From NCBI GenBank assembly GCA_947177345.1, contig CAMWUB010000030.1:1-10708 (forward strand): a DNA stretch of 10,708 bases, in the 5' to 3' direction. This DNA is from an uncultured Ruminococcus sp. (GTDB lineage Bacteria > Bacillota > Clostridia > Oscillospirales > Ruminococcaceae). The notes below the pieces were generated by a model, which was not told the origin of the DNA, made no database searches, and was given only the letters and a program-made list of their open reading frames with translations. Each line of letters starts with the position of its first letter. Position 1 is the stretch's first letter. Shown here one piece after another: positions 1 to 6,338 of the stretch. The translations under genes and the position numbers were made by a program.

Positions 1-506
1 ATGTGATGTCGATGACTGAAAGAGATGTAGAAGATTTTGCGACGGCTCTTGTAAACGCCAAAAAAAACGTACACAAATGTAAATGCTGTATGAACCTTAC
101 GGAGCGTGAAATATGTCCTATATGTTCATCTGACGGACGGAATAAAAATATAATATGTGTTGTGGAAGCTCCTCGAGATGTCACGGCTTTCGAGCGTACA
201 CGGGAATATCACGGCGTTTATCACGTACTTCACGGACTTATTTCCCCTCTTGATAACGTAACTCCCGACAAGATACACATAAGAGAACTTATTTCAAGAA
301 TTTCAGGCGGAAAAATAAATGAAGTAATAATGGCAACAAATCCGACTGTCGAGGGCGATACCACCGCAATGTATATAGCCGGACTTCTTAAACCGTTAGG
401 TGTGAAAGTCACAAGGCTTGCATTTGGCTTACCGGTAGGAGCTAATCTCGAATATGCCGACGAAGTAACTTTATATAAGGCACTCGAAAACAGAAACGAT
501 ATGTAA
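1..506 (+). CDS. recR: RecR recombination mediator protein, 5'-truncated by the window edge
   Basis: RecR works with RecO (and RecF) to load RecA onto single-stranded DNA at gaps and stalled forks. The open frame reaches base 1, and the first two bases would complete a His codon. The visible 168 or so residues lack the N-terminal helix-hairpin-helix segment of about 30 residues found in the usual protein of about 198 residues. What remains matches RecR in order: a four-cysteine zinc finger (KCKCC, then CPIC), then a Toprim domain beginning IICVVEAPRDV. The Toprim segment continues through HGVYHVLHGLISPLDNV and MATNPTVEGDTTAMYI, and ends with the LAFGLPVGANLEYADEVTL signature. The stop is TAA at 504-506. 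It is the only + strand gene in the window and converges on the XRE-type gene. In many Firmicutes dnaX and ybaB lie just upstream of recR, but that side is not visible. Identity is very secure; the true start is outside the window. Confidence 0.96.
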   Translation, partial: VMSMTERDVEDFATALVNAKKNVHKCKCCMNLTEREICPICSSDGRNKNIICVVEAPRDVTAFERTREYHGVYHVLHGLISPLDNVTPDKIHIRELISRISGGKINEVIMATNPTVEGDTTAMYIAGLLKPLGVKVTRLAFGLPVGANLEYADEVTLYKALENRNDM

Positions 507-534
507 AAAAAGGACGGTTTAAACCGTCCTTTTT
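507..534. terminator. Bidirectional intrinsic terminator, perfect 28-bp palindrome
   Basis: A perfect inverted repeat is centred between bases 520 and 521. A GGACGG / CCGTCC core is flanked by an A run on the left and a T run on the right, so either strand gives a GC stem followed by U residues. It starts right after the recR stop codon. It also contains the first two bases of the TAA stop of the opposing XRE-type gene (533-535), so one element can end both convergent transcripts. The centre is TTTAAA, giving a small four-base loop. Confidence 0.9.
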
Positions 535-1282
535 AGTATACTATATTATATATAATAATACCATTTTCTGAAATATCCCTGATTAAGTCTGAATTATCAT
601 AATAAACTTTTTCTATAAAATCGGGTAAATTATGGGCAGATAAAATATTCCCTGTTTCACCGAGTTTTAAATAATAATCCTGTCCGGAATCGTTGTCTTT
701 AATATCCAGTGAATACATATCGCCGGAAATCCTGACATTAAAATCATATGATTCAGTATGATAATGACAGTCAAGATATTTTGCATGAAAATCTGTTGAA
801 AAATCCCAGAATGACGGCATTTCCTGATGTGGCAGTATATATGTTATATTATTGTCTTTCATAGTATAGAAACGTTCCGGACTTTCCGAAAATCCAAGTG
901 AACTTATATTCTGACTGAAATTCTTTTCAAGACTGTTTTTCCGTGATACCCATATTACACCGTATACAGAAAAAGTTATCAATAAGCATATAATCATTAC
1001 AGAAATAACTATAAATATTGTACGTCTTATTCTGTTCCATTTTATGCCGACTGCTGTTTTTTCGGAAATTTCATTAACCATTTCTTTATCCTCCCTTAAA
1101 AGTCTGTCAATCGATACGCCGAAAATGTCACTTATTTTGACGATAGTATTCAAATCCGGATAACTTTTCCCGTTTTCCCAGTTTGAGACAGTCTGTCTTG
1201 TAACGAAAAATATTTCTGCAAAATCTTCCTGTGACATATTGTTTTCCGTCCGTATCTGTTTTATTGATTTACCTATGTTCAT
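533..1282 (-). CDS. Membrane-anchored XRE-family regulator with extracellular domain
   Basis: A 249-residue protein. Residues 3-62 are a Cro/C1-type helix-turn-helix: IGKSIKQIRTENNMSQEDFA, then VTRQTVSNWENGKSYPDL, then FGVSIDRLL. A charged linker (about 63-88, ending WNRIRR) leads to one hydrophobic helix at about 89-112. About 135 residues then lie probably outside the cell, with no domain I recognise; this part is rich in Tyr, Asp and Ser. The arginines before the helix fit the DNA-binding end being in the cytoplasm. I chose ATG at 1280-1282 because it lies 8 nt after a strong AGGAGG. The in-frame GTG at 1289-1291 lies inside that Shine-Dalgarno sequence. The gene has its own promoter and a palindrome upstream, so it is probably transcribed alone, perhaps with autoregulation. 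HTH plus one transmembrane helix suggests a one-component sensor, but its signal and targets cannot be read here. Confidence 0.85.
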   Translation of the reverse strand: MNIGKSIKQIRTENNMSQEDFAEIFFVTRQTVSNWENGKSYPDLNTIVKISDIFGVSIDRLLREDKEMVNEISEKTAVGIKWNRIRRTIFIVISVMIICLLITFSVYGVIWVSRKNSLEKNFSQNISSLGFSESPERFYTMKDNNITYILPHQEMPSFWDFSTDFHAKYLDCHYHTESYDFNVRISGDMYSLDIKDNDSGQDYYLKLGETGNILSAHNLPDFIEKVYYDNSDLIRDISENGIIIYNIVY

Positions 1283-1287
1283 AAAAA

Positions 1288-1299
1288 TCACCTCCTTTT
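1288..1299 (-). promoter_or_regulatory. Strong Shine-Dalgarno that sets the XRE regulator start
   Basis: On the minus strand this reads AAAAGGAGGTGA, a near-complete match to the anti-Shine-Dalgarno sequence. The ATG at 1282 follows 8 nt after AGGAGG. A possible in-frame GTG start at 1289-1291 is part of the site itself, which rules out the longer reading. Confidence 0.85.
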
Positions 1300-1305
1300 G
1301 TGAAT

Positions 1306-1334
1306 ATTATAAACCGGAATTTCTGAAAAGTAAA
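1306..1334 (-). promoter_or_regulatory. Sigma-A type promoter for the XRE regulator
   Basis: On the minus strand a consensus -10 TATAAT (1306-1311) lies 17 nt downstream of TTTACT (1329-1334), which matches four of six bases of TTGACA. Transcription would begin near 1299-1300, so the untranslated leader would be only about 17 nt, with the ribosome site almost at the 5' end. The fit of spacing, -10 and leader is good; start-site data are needed for proof. Confidence 0.72.
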
Positions 1335-1352
1335 GCAACAAACCTTTTACAC

Positions 1353-1375
1353 GTCCGCAAATATTCTTTGCGTAC
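1353..1375. promoter_or_regulatory. Inverted repeat upstream of the XRE promoter, candidate operator
   Basis: CGCAAA (1356-1361) and TTTGCG (1367-1372) form a perfect 6-bp inverted repeat around TATTC. An outer GT/AC pair extends it to 23 bp with one mismatch on each side. It lies about 20 bp upstream of the -35 box. It has no T run, so it does not look like a terminator. Palindromes of this size are typical binding sites of dimeric HTH proteins, so the adjacent XRE regulator is the obvious candidate ligand. This is inference from position only. Confidence 0.4.
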
Positions 1376-1409
1376 CTGTTTACAGCCTGAAATTTAACAC
1401 GCCGGATAC

Positions 1410-1435
1410 AAAAAAAGCCGGAAAAAATCCGGCTT
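1410..1435 (-). terminator. Intrinsic terminator ending the long minus-strand block
   Basis: Read on the minus strand, AAGCCGGA, a five-T loop and TCCGGCTT form an 8-bp stem (1415-1422 with 1428-1435) that runs directly into T residues (complement of 1410-1416). It starts 6 nt after the stop of the DtxR-like gene and lies upstream of the XRE promoter. It therefore closes the block and insulates the XRE gene. Confidence 0.88.
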
Positions 1436-1441
1436 CTGATA

Positions 1442-1825
1442 TTATACTTTTTTTTTGATAGTCCTTTTAACGATACCTTTAAGACGTTCACAGGTATCGT
1501 GCGGAAATTCCGTCACGAATTTTACGGCGTGCTGATGTGCTTCTTCCTGTGAAAGTTTAAGAAAATTATGAAAAAACATATATACTTCATTGAAATTTGA
1601 AAATATTTCCTTTACAGCCTTTTCGCCCTCTGCCGTAAGTACTACACTATTACAGAAATCTTCATAGACCAGCCCGCAGTTAGCCATACATCGTAACATT
1701 TTGCTTACACTCGGGCGTGACACTCCTAAATGCCTTGCAATACTCACACTCCGGACGTACTCATCTACTTCGGAAAGTTCTTTTATAGCGATAAGATATT
1801 TTATATGTCCTGCACAGTGTTTCAT
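1442..1825 (-). CDS. DtxR/MntR-fold transcriptional regulator lacking the usual metal ligands
   Basis: A 127-residue winged-helix protein. Residues 10-67 match the N-terminal DNA-binding domain of the iron/manganese-dependent repressor family: YLIAIKELSE, then VSIARHLGVSRPSVSKMLRC, then GLVYEDF and VVLTAEGEKA. Residues 72-117 (EIFSNFNEVYMFFHNFL, then HAVKFVTEFPHDTCERLKG) align with the dimerisation helices. By my alignment to Bacillus MntR, ligand positions D8, E11, H77, E102 and H103 are K9, I12, N79, V104 and T105 here, so normal Mn/Fe binding seems lost. Five cysteines (4, 46, 50, 58, 112) are present, which leaves thiol or other sensing possible. The length is near that of short MntR proteins. 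AGGAGG lies 6 nt before the ATG and overlaps the pgsA stop region. It is the last gene before the terminator. It could instead be annotated as a generic MarR-like protein. Target genes unknown. Confidence 0.75.
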   Translation of the reverse strand: MKHCAGHIKYLIAIKELSEVDEYVRSVSIARHLGVSRPSVSKMLRCMANCGLVYEDFCNSVVLTAEGEKAVKEIFSNFNEVYMFFHNFLKLSQEEAHQHAVKFVTEFPHDTCERLKGIVKRTIKKKV

Positions 1826-1837
1826 TTAAACCCTCCT

Positions 1838-2422
1838 TTACTTGTCGGAATCAATAAGATGCCAGTAACCTTTCAGATAAACACCACCTGAAATAATAGT
1901 CAATGCCGTTGAAAACCATATCAGCACCGGAATAATTATATTATACATGATATTTTTCACACCGGAAGAAATACTGAAATCAAAATCATGACTTATACTT
2001 AACCATAAAAGTGCCACTACTATAGATACCATAGTAAACGCCGTCTTGAGTTTTCCCCATATGCCAGCCGGAACTACTATTCCGCTATCTGATGCAAGAA
2101 GTCTCAGACCGGATACCATAAATTCCCTCGCACTTATTATGATAAGCGGTATCGCACCCATTTTTATTTCCGGTATCTCGACGAAAACCGTCAGGGCGGA
2201 TATAACAAGTACCTTATCTGCGAGAGGGTCAAGAAATTTTCCGAAATTGGTTACAAGATTATGTTTTCTTGCTATTTTTCCGTCGAGAGCGTCTGTAATA
2301 GAAGCTCCGGCGAAAATAACCAGTGCTATCAGATAATGAAACGGAATTTTCCAGTACATGAAAAGCAGAAAAAACGGTATCAAAAAAACCCTCAACAAAG
2401 TAAGCCTGTTTGGAAGATTCAT
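1838..2422 (-). CDS. pgsA: CDP-diacylglycerol-glycerol-3-phosphate 3-phosphatidyltransferase
   Basis: PgsA makes phosphatidylglycerol phosphate from CDP-diacylglycerol and glycerol 3-phosphate at the cytoplasmic membrane, the committed step to phosphatidylglycerol and cardiolipin. The 194-residue protein has the family's N-terminus (MNLPNRLTLLRVFLIP). It carries the complete CDP-alcohol phosphatidyltransferase signature DxxDGxxAR-x8-GxxxDxxxD at residues 44-69, with D44, D47, D65 and D69 as the metal-binding aspartates. Hydrophobic helices flank it, roughly at 7-23, 29-43, 85-100, 127-143 and 160-180. Length is normal. Its ATG shares one base with the rimO stop (TAATG at 2420-2424), and a GAGAGGTGA Shine-Dalgarno lies inside the rimO end. 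rimO-pgsA adjacency is common in Firmicutes and supports the assignment. Close relatives such as CLS-type CDP-alcohol transferases are a less likely alternative. Confidence 0.93.
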   Translation of the reverse strand: MNLPNRLTLLRVFLIPFFLLFMYWKIPFHYLIALVIFAGASITDALDGKIARKHNLVTNFGKFLDPLADKVLVISALTVFVEIPEIKMGAIPLIIISAREFMVSGLRLLASDSGIVVPAGIWGKLKTAFTMVSIVVALLWLSISHDFDFSISSGVKNIMYNIIIPVLIWFSTALTIISGGVYLKGYWHLIDSDK

Positions 2423-3750
2423 TAACCTATCACCTCTCCGATTAAATCGTAATCAAGTGTATCAGTAATTTTAACGTTCACGTATTCACCGACGACTATC
2501 GGCTTATCAGAAGTAAAGAAAATTTTACCGTCAATATCGGGGGCATCCATAGCAGTACGTCCGAACCAACATTCAGCGAGACGGTCAAAACCTTCAACGA
2601 CTGTTTCAAATACTTTACCCATAAGTTTCTGATTATTTTCAGCACTTATCAACATCTGCTGTTCCATTATGACATCTGCACGATGATTTTTAACTTCGTC
2701 GTCAATCTGATTTTCAAATTCAGATGCTTTTGTACCCTCTTCCTGTGAGTAAGCAAAACAACCCAGTCTGTCAAAGCGGATTTTCTGTATAAACTCCGAT
2801 AATTCCGTAAACTGTTCTTCAGTTTCGGACGGGAATCCGGTTATAAGAGTAGTACGCAAAATGACATTAGGAATTTTTTCCCTTATATGTGTGAAAAGAT
2901 TTTCAAGATTTTCACGATTACCCCACCGGTTCATTTTATCGAGAATTTCACCGTTACAGTGTTGTATCGGAATTTCAAGATACTTGACAAGTTTTTCTTC
3001 GCTTGCTATGGTATCAAGTAACTCGTCGGTGATTCTTTCCGGATAGCAATATAATGTGCGTATCCAGTGAATGCCGTCAATCTTGCACAGACGGCGGAGA
3101 AGTTCAGGTAATTTTGATTCACCGTATAAATCCTCGCCATATCGTGAAGTATCCTGTGCGATTACTATTAATTCAGTAACGCCGTGTTCTGCTAACCATT
3201 CGGCTTCTTTTACGACTTCTTCTATCGGAACGCTCCGGAATTTTCCTCTAATCTGAGGAATAGCACAATAAGTACAGCAGTTTGAACAGCCCTCCGCAAT
3301 TTTGAGATACGCAAAAAACGGCAATGTAGAAATAATTCTTTCACCTGTGAGTTCAGCGTCAAGTTTCGGAGCAAAATTTATATATCTTTCACCTTTCATT
3401 ACGTGGTCTAAGATGTCAACAATATCTTTGTTGTTGCCTATTCCTATGACGGCATCGGCTTCCGGAAACAGTTCAGCAGTTTCTTCCCTGTAACGTTCCG
3501 TGAGACAGCCTGTAATAACTATTTTTTTGATAGTTCCTTCTTCTTTGAGTTTAGCCAGTTCGAGAATAGTCTCGATAGCCTCCTCTTTTGCAGACTGTAT
3601 AAATCCGCAGGTATTCACAACTGCAATATCAGAAAGTCCAGGTTCTGTGACCAGCTTATAACCATGACTTTTAAGTTTATACAGCATTCTTTCCGAATCA
3701 ACTAAATTTTTTGAACAGCCTAACGATACCATTCCAACTTTAACCGGCAT
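2422..3750 (-). CDS. rimO: Ribosomal protein S12 methylthiotransferase RimO
   Basis: RimO is a radical-SAM enzyme that adds a methylthio group to the conserved Asp of ribosomal protein S12. The 442-residue protein shows the three expected domains. The N-terminal methylthiotransferase domain binds one 4Fe-4S cluster through C12 (SLGCSKNLVDSE), C48 (NTCGFI) and C82 (TGCLTER). The radical-SAM domain has the CxxxCxxC motif at C155, C159 and C162 (EGCSNCCTYCAIP). A C-terminal TRAM segment occupies about 375-442. The SLGCSKNLVDSE signature and DTSRYGEDLYG favour RimO over the tRNA enzyme MiaB. A start 33 nt further upstream is possible, but ATG at 3748-3750 lies 9 nt after AGGAGG and gives the family's usual MPVKVGMVSLG start. 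The gap after recX is only 4 nt, with the Shine-Dalgarno inside the recX end. Confidence 0.96.
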   Translation of the reverse strand: MPVKVGMVSLGCSKNLVDSERMLYKLKSHGYKLVTEPGLSDIAVVNTCGFIQSAKEEAIETILELAKLKEEGTIKKIVITGCLTERYREETAELFPEADAVIGIGNNKDIVDILDHVMKGERYINFAPKLDAELTGERIISTLPFFAYLKIAEGCSNCCTYCAIPQIRGKFRSVPIEEVVKEAEWLAEHGVTELIVIAQDTSRYGEDLYGESKLPELLRRLCKIDGIHWIRTLYCYPERITDELLDTIASEEKLVKYLEIPIQHCNGEILDKMNRWGNRENLENLFTHIREKIPNVILRTTLITGFPSETEEQFTELSEFIQKIRFDRLGCFAYSQEEGTKASEFENQIDDEVKNHRADVIMEQQMLISAENNQKLMGKVFETVVEGFDRLAECWFGRTAMDAPDIDGKIFFTSDKPIVVGEYVNVKITDTLDYDLIGEVIG

Positions 3751-3754
3751 AATA

Positions 3755-4381
3755 TTAATCCTCCTGACAATCAAGGTATTCACTTACACAATTATTTATT
3801 TCCTCATAACTGTAACCGTATCTTACAAGTGAGTTCCTTACTTTTTCTATTGATTTTCTGTCATCTTTGTCCGTGAGCAGACGGACATATTTTGTTTTTA
3901 ATAAATAATCGAGATTTTCCGTAAATTTTTCCGTATAAATCTGTAAAACATCTTCCGCAAGATATTCGCCGATACCTTTCAGTATTATTTCATGCTTTGC
4001 ACGACGATAGCCGTATTTTCTGCCCTCGACGTACCGGAACGCTAATTTTTCAGCGTAACGCTCATCACTGATAATTCCGGATTCTTCGAGTTTCCGCACG
4101 ACAGCCTTACATAAATTTTCATTCTTATAAGTTTTAACGAGTTTATCGCACATTTCCTTAGCGGAATAGTCCCTGTAATCGAGACAGTAAAGGGCATACT
4201 GATAAGCACGGCGGAAATTTGAGGCGTATATTATTTTACGGAGTTCGGGGCGTGAGAGTTCCATACCCTCACGCACACCGAAATCAGCTATTATATCTGC
4301 GTGGAGATAGATTTTTTTATCATTATCCATCTCCACTTCAAAAGTAGTACCCTTGTAAACTTTTACATAAATTATTTTCAT
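3755..4381 (-). CDS. recX: RecX, regulator of RecA filaments
   Basis: RecX binds RecA filaments and usually limits their growth and activity in the cytoplasm. The 208-residue protein lies directly after recA, its classic place. The central and C-terminal parts are built of the helical RecX repeats: YALYCLDYRDYSAKEMCDKL (about 62-81), VVRKLEESGIISDERYAEK with FRYVEGRKYGYRRAKHEI, and a last repeat with RNSLVRYGYSYEEI near 184-197. The N-terminal 50 residues (KVYKGTTFEVEMDNDKKIYL) are the beta-rich extension common in Firmicute RecX. Its ATG shares one base with the recA stop (TAATG at 4379-4383). No good Shine-Dalgarno precedes it; only a GAAG-like sequence is present. Its synthesis therefore probably depends on ribosomes finishing recA, which would hold RecX below RecA. 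Confidence 0.93.
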   Translation of the reverse strand: MKIIYVKVYKGTTFEVEMDNDKKIYLHADIIADFGVREGMELSRPELRKIIYASNFRRAYQYALYCLDYRDYSAKEMCDKLVKTYKNENLCKAVVRKLEESGIISDERYAEKLAFRYVEGRKYGYRRAKHEIILKGIGEYLAEDVLQIYTEKFTENLDYLLKTKYVRLLTDKDDRKSIEKVRNSLVRYGYSYEEINNCVSEYLDCQED

Positions 4382-5526
4382 TATTCTTCAGCTGGTGTAA
4401 ATTCTTCAAAATCCTCTTCCATATCCTCGATAACTTCCTCAGTATTGGCGGAAACATCTTCAGTATTGCCGGAATCATTTGCAGAATTTTTAAGTTCTTC
4501 TAGACGGGCGAGTATTTTTCCCTCGATTTCTTTCATAAGTTCCGGATTATTTTTAAGTAATTCCTTTACATTGTCCCTACCCTGACCGAGTTTCTGGTCA
4601 TTATAGCTGAACCATGAACCACCTTTCTTGATAACGTCGAGTTCAACAGCTATATCGAGGACTTCACCGACACGGGAAATTCCCTGACCATACATCATAT
4701 CAAAAGTAGCCTCTTTAAACGGCGGTGCGACTTTATTTTTTACGACTTTGCAACGTGTAGATGCTCCGACAATTTCGCCGTTATTCTTGATAACCTCGCC
4801 TTTTCTTACTTCAATGCGGACAGATGCATAGAATTTCAAGGCACGACCGCCGGGGGTAGTTTCGGGATTACCGTACATAACGCCTATTTTTTCACGAACC
4901 TGATTGATAAAGATAGCTACACAATTTGATTTTGAAATAGCACCGGTAAGTTTCCGCATAGCCTGTGACATAAGTCTTGCAAGCTGTCCAACGTGCAAAT
5001 CGCCCATATCGCCGTCTATTTCCGCACGGGTGGTCATTGCGGCTATGGAGTCAATAACAATAACGTCAATAGCACCGGAACGTATAAGGGCTTCAGCGAT
5101 TTCAAGAGCCTGCTCACCGCTGTCGGGTTGTGAAACAAGTAAATCATCTGTATTTACTCCGAGTGCCTTTGCGTAATTAGGGTCAAGAGCGTGTTCAACG
5201 TCGATAAAAGCAGCATCTCCTCCTAGTTTCTGAGCCTGTGAAATTACAGACAGTGCAACGGTAGTTTTACCGGAACTTTCAGGACCATATATTTCAACGA
5301 TACGTCCCTTAGGTACGCCACCTATGCCGAGTGCCATATCAAGACGCATAGAACCTGTCGGGATAGCGTCTACGTTAAGAGTTTCAGTCTGTCCGAGACG
5401 CATTACTGCACCTGCTCCGTATTTCTTTTCAATCTGCTTGATTGCGTTTTCAAGAGCGAGTTTTTTACCCTCATTAGTTGTATTACGTACAACCGGTGTT
5501 TTTTTAGCGAGTTCCTTTTTAGCCAT
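4381..5526 (-). CDS. recA: RecA recombinase
   Basis: RecA forms ATP-dependent filaments on single-stranded DNA, pairs homologous strands and triggers LexA self-cleavage. The 381-residue protein has Walker A GPESSGKTT at 81-89, catalytic E111 (DVEHALDP), Walker B IVID at 156-159, loop L1 near 171-180 and loop L2 around YGNPETTPGGRALKFYASVR. The last 35 or so residues are very acidic, matching the autoinhibitory tail of the family. The N-terminus is about 15 residues longer than in E. coli. Loop L1 reads DGDMGDLHVGQLARLMSQ: residues L177 and Q181 stand where E. coli has S162 and L166, and T166 stands where E. coli has P151. AGGAGG lies 7 nt before the ATG, inside the prmC end, and the start overlaps the prmC stop by one base. 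No LexA-type operator is visible just upstream, though a possible internal promoter lies in prmC. Confidence 0.98.
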   Translation of the reverse strand: MAKKELAKKTPVVRNTTNEGKKLALENAIKQIEKKYGAGAVMRLGQTETLNVDAIPTGSMRLDMALGIGGVPKGRIVEIYGPESSGKTTVALSVISQAQKLGGDAAFIDVEHALDPNYAKALGVNTDDLLVSQPDSGEQALEIAEALIRSGAIDVIVIDSIAAMTTRAEIDGDMGDLHVGQLARLMSQAMRKLTGAISKSNCVAIFINQVREKIGVMYGNPETTPGGRALKFYASVRIEVRKGEVIKNNGEIVGASTRCKVVKNKVAPPFKEATFDMMYGQGISRVGEVLDIAVELDVIKKGGSWFSYNDQKLGQGRDNVKELLKNNPELMKEIEGKILARLEELKNSANDSGNTEDVSANTEEVIEDMEEDFEEFTPAEE

Positions 5527-6338
5527 TATAAAACCTCCTGTTTCTGAGCCGTCACTGACCTGATAATTTTCTGTAAGTCACAGCTGAATGTTATATTATG
5601 AAAATCATTATGTTCAAGAATATTTCCGACTTCCTCGTGTTGATTATCGCCGAACTCAAACATTATATAGCCACCATTTTTCAGGGAATTTTTCCATAAC
5701 GGAATCATTTTCCTGTAGAAGTCGAGACCATCTGAACCACCATAAAGAGCCGTTACCGGTTCAAAAGTAACTTCTTTCTGTAGAGTGTCCATCTCGTTCT
5801 GTGTGAGATACGGCGGATTTGAAACTATTATATCAATTCCGGAAAATTTTTCAGCAGTTTCTTTTTTAAGGACATCGGAACAGAATATTTTAATATCTGA
5901 ATCATTTATTTCAGAATTTTTCCGGATTACCTCTACTGCCTTTTCCGAAAGTTCAACGGCAATTACTTCTGATTCAGGTATTTTCTTACTCAGAGCAATT
6001 GCTATACAACCGCTTCCGGAACACAAATCGGCTATAACCGGACGAGTTATATTATTTTTTCTGCATAAACTGATTACGTTTTCAATAAGTAGTTCAGTTT
6101 CCGGACGTGGTATGAGTACATTTTCATTGACCGTCATTTTATAGCCGTAAAATTCCCACGTACCGAGAATATATTGCAAAGGGTATCCGCCGGAACGTTT
6201 TTGTACCATAGCGAGAATTTCTTCACGGTCAGTGTCCGGAAAATCTTCAAATATGCATTTTGTATCAAAATATGCGGATTCTATACCATTTTCCGACATA
6301 ATCGAAACACATTCACGGAAAAATTTACTGTTTACCAT
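5526..6338 (-). CDS. prmC: Release factor glutamine methyltransferase PrmC
   Basis: PrmC (HemK) transfers a methyl group from S-adenosylmethionine to the Gln of the GGQ motif of release factors RF1 and RF2, improving translation termination. The 270-residue protein has the N-terminal release-factor-binding helical domain, including the conserved PLQYILGTWEFYG at 53-65 and VLIPRPETELL at 74-84. The SAM-binding glycine loop is DLCSGSGCIAIALS (104-117), and the catalytic NPPY is at 174-177. Length is close to the usual 270-290. Its ATG overlaps the DUF1385 gene end by 7 nt (ATGGTAA), with GGAGG 4 nt before the start. Its TAA overlaps the recA ATG. In many Firmicutes prmC is followed by or near prfA, its substrate gene; here recA occupies that place. 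Confidence 0.96.
   Translation of the reverse strand: MVNSKFFRECVSIMSENGIESAYFDTKCIFEDFPDTDREEILAMVQKRSGGYPLQYILGTWEFYGYKMTVNENVLIPRPETELLIENVISLCRKNNITRPVIADLCSGSGCIAIALSKKIPESEVIAVELSEKAVEVIRKNSEINDSDIKIFCSDVLKKETAEKFSGIDIIVSNPPYLTQNEMDTLQKEVTFEPVTALYGGSDGLDFYRKMIPLWKNSLKNGGYIMFEFGDNQHEEVGNILEHNDFHNITFSCDLQKIIRSVTAQKQEVL
5590..5617 (-). promoter_or_regulatory. Possible internal promoter for recA inside prmC
   Basis: On the minus strand TTGAAC (5612-5617) is followed after 16 nt by TATAAC (5590-5595), matching four of six and five of six sigma-A consensus bases. Transcription would begin near 5583, about 57 nt before the recA start. A separate recA promoter makes biological sense, but such matches arise by chance in AT-rich coding DNA, so this stays a candidate. 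Confidence 0.35.

Noticed and set aside
1283..1441. Riboswitch or T-box in the XRE upstream region
   Set aside because: The inferred leader is only about 17 nt, and the one strong hairpin is the terminator of the upstream block.
1442..1460. Run of nine A on the minus strand near the end of the DtxR-like gene as a programmed frameshift site
   Set aside because: Slippage would only add residues translated from the terminator and promoter region. Lys codons next to a stop explain the run, and no stimulatory structure is evident.
1288..1491. A 67-codon minus-strand open frame between the XRE and DtxR-like genes
   Set aside because: It runs through the intrinsic terminator, the XRE promoter and the end of the DtxR-like gene, has no Shine-Dalgarno and looks like no protein family.
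3751..3783. Longer rimO start at 3783
   Set aside because: It would lie within recX without a ribosome site, whereas ATG at 3750 has AGGAGG at good spacing and gives the standard RimO N-terminus.
4904..5176. Open frames on the + strand opposite recA, rimO, prmC and the kinase
   Set aside because: They mirror strongly conserved minus-strand genes, lack ribosome sites and give low-complexity Ser/Ile-rich products typical of antisense reading.
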